Under the pieces are notes generated by a model. The model ran no database searches, had not been told where the DNA came from, and saw only the letters and a program-made list of their open reading frames with translations. DNA of 64,000 nt. It comes from Hermatobates lingyangjiaoensis (Eukaryota > Arthropoda > Insecta > Hemiptera > Hermatobatidae). Location: NCBI GenBank assembly GCA_026182355.1, contig JAPFBL010000119.1, positions 1,374,001 through 1,438,000 on the forward strand, written 5' to 3'. The stretch's first letter is position 1, and every line of letters begins with the position of its first letter. Shown piece by piece: positions 57,346-64,000 of this stretch. The translations under genes and the position numbers were made by a program.

Positions 57346-58135
57346 CTCCAAAAATTGCCTGTAATATCAGACAAAAAAATCTGGACCTATGTCTATTTTA
57401 AAATATGTGGAAAATACCGTCTAAAAATTATTTCAGCTGAATTAATCAGATGTTTCAAACCAACCCGTAAAGCAAATATATGATGTAATTAAACTATTAG
57501 ATGCAGTGTAAAAAAGTAAGAACTACCCGGTTCACTGGCAGAATTATATAATTTTAATTAAACAACATTTGAGGACAGAAAAATAAAATATGTTTAGTAA
57601 ACAATGTTCAAAAATTTGAGATTACTTTATTTAAAGCAGAAACAAATTTACTACGAATATTTTGTAAAGTATAAACTGGTTTAAAGTAAGAATAACACAG
57701 TGGTCCGTGATGTAGACATGATTGCAAAGGTCGGACACTATATGATGGCAGAGTGTCATCCTCTACGGTCTTTGTTTTTCTGAGCAAGGTCACTATAAAC
57801 ATTGATCGAATAACAATTGCGGAAGAGCGCTGTACCATTCCTCCCTAAACAGCATAACATTTGTGACCTATGGCAACAACTGAAGCTTACCTAATAAACT
57901 AGACGATATATAACAACATTTATTGGTTTGTAATTCGAAAGAAAAATTAAGAATTAAAACTATAAAATATTAACACTTGAGTATATTGAATACTTATTTT
58001 TTTTAAAACTAATTTAAAGGCATAGGAAAAAACAAAAAGAGGGTTCTATATTGGGGTGGTGGGTGGAGGGGCAGAGGTGTGGATTTCTTTCAGATAGCAT
58101 GATTGACATTAGCACCGCAGATGATTCTTTAGCAC
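57346..58135. other. stretch without a supported gene
   Basis: A slightly GC-richer patch at 57700..57845 is open on both strands (minus 76 codons) but has no splice context. Nothing else. Confidence 0.4.
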
Positions 58136-58139
58136 TGAA

Positions 58140-58290
58140 TCTTGGAAACCACCCTAGATTTTTCATTAGAGGGAGATGAAGACCTACTCCTCGGAGAGGA
58201 CGTAAAGATGTCGGTTCCGAGCATGTAAGTAGAAGAGCTAGTAGAATCCGATGTCAAACACCTTCAAATGATTTAGTACGTTAAAAGATA
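58140..58290 (+). mobile_element. tRNA-derived SINE scrap
   Basis: ctcctcggagaggacgtaaag and gtcggttccgagcatgtaag match the SINE body; the flanks are unrecognisable. Confidence 0.55.
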
Positions 58291-59080
58291 ATCCCTTCAC
58301 TTTTTCTTTTTCTAAATTCAGTTATTTCAAAATTGAAAATTAATTTATTATTTAATCCAATCTAATATACGGACACTCAACTCGGTAAGAATATTCACAT
58401 TTTAGGGGCACTTTATTTTAAAAACAGTTTTTAATAGTAAAATCATAAAATCACTGTAGTTTGCCATTTTAGCAGATTTAATATTCATTTAGTGCAAACT
58501 GTGTATCAATTACCCTTCAGTGTCAAAACTATAGACAACTATTCTGAAATTGGAACAAACAAAACAAATTTTTGAGGGGTTCCGGTTAACTTGATACAGA
58601 TAGTGGCATAAATAAAGTTCGAGAAATATAGATAATAAATATTAAATGTGACATGTCTATCAATCAATTAATGCTTTTTCGTAAATGTTCACTTGTACTT
58701 CAAGTGTCTAACAAGTGAATAGCAAAATTGAAAAAAATATAACAGACATGTTTATATCAAAACTTATGACTTCAATACTCAAAGTAGGTTTCTTGAGAAT
58801 TAGGTCCAAAGATGAACTACTCCTGATAATAAGCCGACGTTTCACCCAAGATTGTTCGGCATGCCCAAGTTTTTTTTTCCTAGGAAAATTTGGCATTTAT
58901 CCAATAGCATCATAACAGACACAAAAACAAAGAACGTCAGTTTACAATCAGAAATAGATAATCTTGGACCTAATCCTCCGGAAACCTATATTGAATTTTA
59001 AGAATCAGTGGTCGAGAAGCCATATTAACGTGTTTTTACCTTCATGTGATATCTCAAATTTAGTATTAGGTTAAGCCATA
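58291..59080. other. gene-free stretch
   Basis: AT-rich. Nothing recognised. Confidence 0.5.
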
Positions 59081-59173
59081 CTTTCATTGCAAGCTAATTA
59101 TAATGAAGTAATGCAAATCTACAGCATCTCAGAGGTTTTTTGCCTAAAGAGGCTTGCTTTTTGCTGTTGCCAG

Positions 59174-59269
59174 TCGTGGTCATGTTTGACATTGAGAAAA
59201 CGTCGGCTGGTCGCCCAAGTGCGTGCCGTTGAGGCCAGATCCACTGACCTACTTGTTTACTCTGGTCAG
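59174..59269 (+). CDS. candidate 96-nt internal exon, unidentified
   Basis: A strong acceptor (gctttttgctgttgccag) opens 32 codons, SWSCLTLRKRRLVAQVRAVE then ARSTDLLVYSGQ, up to cag/gttcta, phase 0 at both ends. If unspliced the frame stops at 59303..59305. The minus strand is also open here. No partner exon was found, so this is only a GC-rich candidate. Confidence 0.25.
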
Positions 59270-59689
59270 GTTCTAGTCCCCAGACTCCTCTCTGCGTCAA
59301 CTTGACTTGTTTTCAACTCGCTTCAACCTTCCTTCAAACTTGACCATCCACCATCAATTAAACTTCCATAAAGAGCTACAATGTTTTTCTGTACTTGAAC
59401 TACCAAGTTAATACTACTTCGCAATCAACTCTACACATATTAATATGCTACCAACTTCCTATACTTAATTATATAATAAAATACTAAAATTTAGTTAATT
59501 ATCCAGTCTCAAATCACTCTTTTGAAGCGGTTGTTTTGATCCTATATAAGAGAATTTTTACATGTATTGGGTGTTATAAAAAGGGTAAAAAAAAGTCGGC
59601 TTTGATATGAAACTAACAGTTTGATTTAAATCTAGATTTAACAGAGTCCTGATATATTTTACTTTATTCTTCTACATGATCGATATCGT

Positions 59690-59880
59690 ATCAATATATA
59701 TTATATATATATATATATAAATTAATAATCAACAATAACTCTTCATATATATATATATATTTCAATAAAACTTTAAAAAATATAGATTTACTTCTTTCTA
59801 ATCCTCTTTTCAGATCATTTCTATCCCAGTTACAAATAAGGGTATATTTTTTTTAAAACGCACATATATATATATATAGT
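59690..59880. repeat. cluster of (TA)n tracts
   Basis: TA tracts at about 59696..59720, 59744..59761 and 59863..59879 are separated by short AT-rich sequence. Confidence 0.85.
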
Positions 59881-60110
59881 TGAATAAATGGAAAATTGAT
59901 TCAAAAAGAACAGTAAAGGTTCCACAAAGGAAACCAAATAAACAAACACATTATGATTACAGACTTACATCTTCGTTTTTTAATTTTCAGTCTAACAGTT
60001 AATAGAGCAATGGGTTATCGTTCAGCCCGATCACTATACTTTTCCTCTTTTCTTCCTACTAGTGACGATTAAACAAAAAAATTGAGAATGTAAGACGGTA
60101 AATTTAGAAT
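59880..60110. repeat. inverted dimer of family 2, diverged
   Basis: A minus-orientation copy (59880..60012, with aacaaacacattatgattac and acagacttac) faces a short plus-orientation part (60048..60100, ctagtgacgattaaac..gagaatgtaagacgg). TA tracts lie on both sides. Confidence 0.5.
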
Positions 60111-60124
60111 GTGGATTTTAGTTT

Positions 60125-60125
<1 letters not shown>

Positions 60126-60160
<35 letters not shown>

Positions 60161-60215
60161 TATAAAGTACATATATTTAGTATATATATATATATTAGTA
60201 TATAACATGTACATA
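60126..60215. repeat. (TA)n tracts
   Basis: A tract of about 30 bases at 60126..60157 and a second at 60180..60194. The 62-codon minus frame across them is an artefact. Confidence 0.9.
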
Positions 60216-60925
60216 TATACTATATGTTTATAAAGTACGCTGAAATTGAAAATATTTATCAGGAATAGGCCACTTTTGCTCCTGTAAATCAAACGTTGGA
60301 AAGGAACATTTCGGTTCTATATAACTTTCTCATTCCAAGTATGCAACCTTTGAATTGAAAAACAATCAACAATTTCTTTGGAGTTTCTAACTTAATATGA
60401 ATAAGTTAAGCAATGGAAACATTTAATATAACTGTCCAATATTAAGTATTAGAGAGTTGTGTTAAACATTACTATTCCTAAACTTATTCATTTGGAAATT
60501 CTAATCTATATTTTTAAAATGGTTCTTTAGTTTGTTTACTCAATATTTCATAATTCTTCAAGTTTTCCCACTTTTTAATGCTACAAAAGTTCTATTTAAT
60601 CTCCAAAATATTTATATTTGCCTATTTCATTGTATGAGATTCGCACTTTGAATCTTATAGGATGATACTAAGTTTTTCAATCGGTAAACGAAATAAAAAG
60701 GCAGAAAAAAAAAGCAATATTTACATTCAGTAATAGCAAGGGAACGCTATCGAACTAAGAACTGCAATAAATTAGTTGAGAATTATGTTTTCTTCACATA
60801 TTTTATACAAAATAGGAACAAAATATGCCTTACATTTAAAATTATGTCATTGAATGCCGCTGATTTCCATAAATCAAATTCTTTAAAATCAGACACAGTT
60901 TGTTTCTATTTTGAATTGACTAATG
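60216..60925. other. gene-free stretch
   Basis: AT-rich. Nothing recognised. Confidence 0.5.
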
Positions 60926-60928
60926 CAT

Positions 60929-61150
60929 TCATTGTGTACGTGTGGATCGGTTTCGGATTATTACAGTGCGGTAGGCCAAGTCAAATGAGCCAATAACATG
61001 TGTTGTAATCGATCCCACTGATCTCATGCAGGTATCCGTCACGACTGCCACGGTGGGTACAGTCGGCCTCTTTACAAGCCGTGTTTCAAAAGAGAGCACA
61101 ATGACTCCTACAGTCACTGTACCACACCTCATTCTCTTACGGCTACAGTG
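60929..61150 (-). CDS. candidate coding patch, strand uncertain
   Basis: A GC-rich island open on both strands. Minus: after an acceptor-like tcactgtag, about 70 codons rich in Val/Thr (MRCGTVTVGVIVLSFETRLV, VGSITTHVIGSFDLAYRTVI) ending in TGA. Plus: about 60 codons with ITCVVIDPTDLMQ and a donor-like cag/gtatcc. The Val/Thr alternation suggests beta strands. I do not recognise it and cannot settle the strand. Confidence 0.22.
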   Translation of the reverse strand, partial: HCSRKRMRCGTVTVGVIVLSFETRLVKRPTVPTVAVVTDTCMRSVGSITTHVIGSFDLAYRTVIIRNRSTRTQ

Positions 61151-61231
61151 ATTAGCAAATGTCAAGAGTGCACAAGACATTTATTAATGAGTACAGCGCT
61201 TTATTCGAATAATATTTGATTAAAGAATTTA

Positions 61232-61460
61232 ACAAATTTTATGTTAACAAGATTTCACAATAAACACTGAAAAAACTATCAATGTTCAAACCACAATAAG
61301 AATTGAAAAAAAAAAGGACTAAGACTTTCAACCCAACAAAAACCCCAACTGAGTCAGAAGGTGCAGAAACATCATGGTGAGGAGTTCACAGGAGTAGGAG
61401 TGAAGGATGGTATTTTAAAAGGGTGTAAAGTAGTCCGGGGAGGGAAATTTAGTATAATTT
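61232..61460 (-). mobile_element. family 1 end unit with PLE 3' UTR
   Basis: Reverse orientation: tgttcaaaccacaataag, aagactttcaacccaac, then cagaaggtgcag, gtgaggagttcac and attttaaaagggtgtaaag, which match the pyrimidine-rich 3' UTR seen at 43.3 kb in reverse. A second link between family 1 and a PLE tail. Confidence 0.65.
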
Positions 61461-61524
61461 AATTATATATATATTTATTATTATTTTTGTATTTTTCACT
61501 TATCCTTTTATTTAATCTTATTGT

Positions 61525-61680
61525 TTATAATAATAAACATATGTTTATTATAATAATAATAATAAACTTATGGTATGTTTATTATTATAAAAAAAGTTTA
61601 TATGTAAATTACAAAAAAAGTAATATGTAAATTATTATAAAAAAAGTTTATAATAATAAACTTTTGTTTAAACATGAACT
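61525..61680. repeat. AT-rich tandem and inverted TAA/TTA repeats
   Basis: (ata)n near 61548 and repeated blocks such as ttataaaaaaagttta and taatatgtaaattat make a local tandem and inverted array. Confidence 0.7.
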
Positions 61681-61839
61681 TTTTTAACATATTTTGTAAT
61701 ATTTATAGTTCCTCATTTCCTTTATATTTATTTAATTTCACAGTGCCACATTAATTATTATTTTATTGTTTAGTTTTCTCACTTTCTTCACTTATACTTG
61801 GTTCATTTTTCTTATTTCTTTTGAACCGGTCACGCGTGT

Positions 61840-62030
61840 GACAAAAGTGTTGGTCTCCCACCACCGCTTCGCAAGTGAGCTTGGACTCCCTATCTCTTTC
61901 TCCTGATGACGGGTAAACCGAAAATTAGATTCTGTAAGTGTGTTTTTCTATTTACTGTGTTCCTAGTTTGTTCTGAAACGTTTGTTGTCCTTTGTGGGTC
62001 GCTTTCTTTATTATTATATATGTATGTATA
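61840..62030 (+). mobile_element. family 2 unit, single copy
   Basis: cctatctctttctcctgatg, acgggtaaaccgaaaa, tctgtaagtgtgttt and cgtttgttgtcc..gggtcgc precede a short TA tract. It carries the clearest CTGATGA..GAAA core (61903..61923). Confidence 0.7.
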
Positions 62031-62039
62031 TAACATATC

Positions 62040-62206
62040 AATGTTCAAACCACAACAAGAAATGGGGAAAAAAAGACTAAGATCTTTCAACTGTAACAAG
62101 AGCTCTTCGTCAGACTCAGTTAGTTTTTTTTACTCTGACGAAGACCACTTGTTACAGTTGAAAGATTTTAGGTTTTTTCCCCATTTCTTATTGTGGTTTG
62201 AACATT
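62040..62206. repeat. inverted dimer of family 1
   Basis: Arms about 62040..62116 and 62132..62206 (gttcaaaccacaa against ttgtggtttgaac; tttcaactgtaacaag against cttgttacagttgaaa), with a 15-base T-rich loop and a 2-base offset in a homopolymer. It ends gtgaaatcttg before (TA)n at 62247. Confidence 0.8.
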
Positions 62207-62246
62207 AATTGTTGTTTCGCGTGTTTATTGTGAAATCTTGTTTATG

Positions 62247-62365
62247 TATATATATATATATAAACTAGAATTTAAAAAGAACACATAGAAAGGAAATTAC
62301 TGAACTCACTACTATATTTCGATGTCCTCGTCTTCAAATATAAATATATATATATATATATATAA
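62247..62365. repeat. (TA)n tracts flanking a short element
   Basis: TA tracts at 62247..62262 and 62342..62365 enclose a 75-bp piece (aaagaacacatagaaagg.. tatttcgatgtcctcgtc) that resembles a truncated family 2 unit. Confidence 0.7.
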
Positions 62366-62860
62366 TGCAGAACATAAGCACAAAATTAACAATATAAAAG
62401 CTAGAAAAGAAACCTTGATAATAATAAAAAAATGCTAGCTTGAACTAACAATGAAAAGCGTTTTATTATATTAGAAGCACTTCACATCCGTGAGAAATCC
62501 TGAAATATCAAATATCAACTCCAGCAACCAATTACGCTTGTTTGGAAACCGATCAAAAAGAAGTAGGACCTTTCCTCGGGAGATGAAGATTTAAAACAAC
62601 AATGACACTTGACACTAGCAATCTGCTAACACCAGGTATTGTAAACTTTAATGACTGTAAATAGTCAACTTTTAATTTTATTGCTCTTAAAGTAGTTATA
62701 GATTCAATTTTGTCAATTCCTGAGGATGGTGATATGAGCTCATCAAAACGGTGGTATTTATCACTATTGACTGACCAGTGATATCACTATTGATACCGTA
62801 ACTGTCATAACTACTTAATGATCAATGAATATCCTTGCTACAATTCTTACCCTGACATTA
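62366..62860. other. gene-free stretch
   Basis: Nothing recognised. Confidence 0.45.
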
Positions 62861-62867
62861 CACTTAC

Positions 62868-63049
62868 TCCATTGATATGAACACTAAACTGAGCTTGCGT
62901 TTGAATTGTCATAGTGCTCGGTGTATAACTTTGCAACCGTCGTATTGCCATCTGTGGTAATGTCATTGACTCAGTTTCAATTATTGTTTCCGAGCTCGAA
63001 GTACTAACTAGATCCGTGATACTTAACATCAATGTTACATTCAGGGCTT
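62868..63049 (-). CDS. candidate internal exon of an unidentified gene
   Basis: Splice borders are strong on the minus strand: acceptor accaatccctctcag/aa and donor aatgga/gtaagt. Between them are 2 + 180 bases with 60 open codons: ALNVTLMLSITDLVSTSSSE, TLPQMAIRRLQSY and QAQFSVHING. The pattern suggests an extracellular beta-rich domain with an N-glycosylation site (NVT), which is inference. Upstream exons would lie right of the window edge or in 63.05-64 kb; none was recognised. The GC is clearly higher than the flanks. Confidence 0.42.
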
Positions 63050-63384
63050 CTGAGAGGGATTGGTAACAAAGTCAATCTTGTTTTCCATGACACAGAACAA
63101 TAAGGTCGACACCAGTTCTCCTGCTTGTTGGGAGTAAATTAATTGTAATAAAGAACATGTGTCACACTAGCTATAATTTGTTATAATATTCTACTACATA
63201 GAACTATAAGTATTCAATTAAGTTTTAAAATATTGAATTATCTCTTATAGCATATTAAGGAAATGCATATTAAATTTAAAGAATATTTTAAATTTATGAT
63301 ATGTATATATCATATCTACATAGTAGCCATATTTATTTGTAACAAATCATTCAATTTATTGCCAGTTTGTTTAGCATAATATTA

Positions 63385-63428
63385 CTTATAGTGAAGTTGG
63401 GTGTAGACCACACTACATTTTTTTCAAA
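63385..63428 (-). mobile_element. end fragment of the palindromic-ended element family
   Basis: ttacttatagtgaagttggg and tgtagaccacactac are the reverse of the left ends at 12958 and 15415. Confidence 0.55.
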
Positions 63429-63549
63429 ATTTCTAAACATTTTACTTTATAATTACTTTGTTTATTTTTTTACTTAATCACTTCTTATTTATATTTCTTA
63501 TGCATTGTTTACCTATATATATTTCTTATACTTTCCATTTAGTATAAAA

Positions 63550-63670
63550 ATCACTAGTGATGGGACGATACCAATATCTTTAACGATTCCGATACGAGTC
63601 CCGATAATGCATTACTTTCTATTCTGATTCAAATACGAGTCACGACTCTGATACCTCCAATGAATTATGC
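63550..63670 (+). repeat. repeat-like block, possibly a hAT terminus
   Basis: cactagtgatgggacgatac followed by repeats of gatacgagtc (63592, 63631) looks like the terminus of a hAT-type element, but no second terminus or target duplication was found. Confidence 0.3.
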
Positions 63671-63821
63671 TTATTTTCAGACCCTGAAGCAGGGTTAAAA
63701 TACAAATGTTTTATAGACAAAGCACATTTATTAATCATCTCTTCAGAATTTACGCACATCATTTTATTATACGAAAAAATAATTATTTTATGGCATGAAT
63801 TAAAAAAAATCTGTTAATTGT

Positions 63822-63824
<3 letters not shown>

Positions 63825-63866
<42 letters not shown>
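63825..63866. repeat. (TA)21 microsatellite
   Basis: An uninterrupted tract of about 42 bases next to a family 1 terminus. Confidence 0.95.
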
Positions 63867-63867
<1 letters not shown>

Positions 63868-63877
63868 GAGTATATAT

Positions 63878-64000
63878 ATAAAGATTTCACATAAACACGT
63901 GAAACAACAATCAATAATGACACTACAAGTCTTGTTTTCCTATTTCATATTGTGGTTTGATCATTTTTATATATATACATAAAAAGATTTCACATAAACA
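63878..64000 (-). mobile_element. family 1 end units, cut by the window edge
   Basis: agatttcacataaacacgtg, tcaataatgacac and attgtggtttgatcattt followed by a TA tract and a second agatttcacataaaca. The arrangement again places end units in opposition. Confidence 0.7.

Noticed and set aside
60104..60292. 62-codon frame rich in Tyr and Ile
   Set aside because: It is produced by (TA)n repeats. The same holds for 34829..35017, 3838..4086 and 4482..4697.
61890..62208. Two open frames on opposite strands
   Set aside because: They read through family 2 and family 1 repeat units and their palindrome.
1..64000. CRISPR array, bacterial operon, riboswitch or plasmid origin
   Set aside because: No regular spacer-repeat pattern, no ribosome binding sites or dense gene packing; the exon structure and retroelements are eukaryotic.

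Overview
This is a strongly AT-rich animal nuclear sequence: small exons with GT/AG borders, long introns, tRNA-derived SINEs, Penelope-like retroelements with GIY-YIG domains, Ty3/gypsy remnants, MITEs and many (TA)n tracts. I see no bacterial-type operon, rRNA, CRISPR array or free-standing tRNA gene. The repeats and gene structure fit an invertebrate, perhaps an arthropod or chelicerate, but that placement is a guess.

The best-supported gene is on the minus strand, 49179 down to 34209. It is an M14A metallocarboxypeptidase of carboxypeptidase B type in nine coding exons, about 341 residues. The zinc ligands, catalytic Glu and specificity Asp are all visible. Three oddities stand out: no activation propeptide follows the signal peptide; Gly sits where the active-site cap Tyr248 is expected, in a codon split by an intron; and one base is missing in exon 5, after the DLNR motif, which breaks the frame in this copy.

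By matching splice sites and phases I also assembled two weaker models. One is the 3' part of a plus-strand gene (204..410, 2408..2471, 7169..7316, polyA signal at 7356) encoding a Ser-rich C-terminal tail. The other is a complete two-exon minus-strand gene (27390..27301 and 25870..25766) for a 64-residue single-pass membrane protein with a basic N-terminus. Isolated exon candidates lie near 5.5, 17.2, 59.2, 61.0 and 63.0 kb.

The rest is mostly mobile DNA. (a) Penelope-like (PLE) fragments and two short families bounded by (TA)n occur again and again as inverted dimers; the one at 4241..4521 has 136-bp arms and a 9-bp loop. Both families carry a CUGANGA...GAAA core like that of hammerhead ribozymes. 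(b) One tRNA-SINE family has at least 12 copies on both strands. (c) A degraded Ty3/gypsy gag-pol lies at 30.5-32.1 kb. (d) A hAT-type MITE with perfect 8-bp target duplications lies at 24110..24324. (e) Two long-inverted-repeat elements lie at 10.5-11.4 and 22.2-23.3 kb. (f) A repeat family ends in a palindromic CTTTACTTATAGTAAAG motif. (g) A purine-rich degenerate minisatellite lies at 3.05-3.47 kb. (h) A possible solo LTR with heat-shock elements lies at 23.3-23.6 kb.
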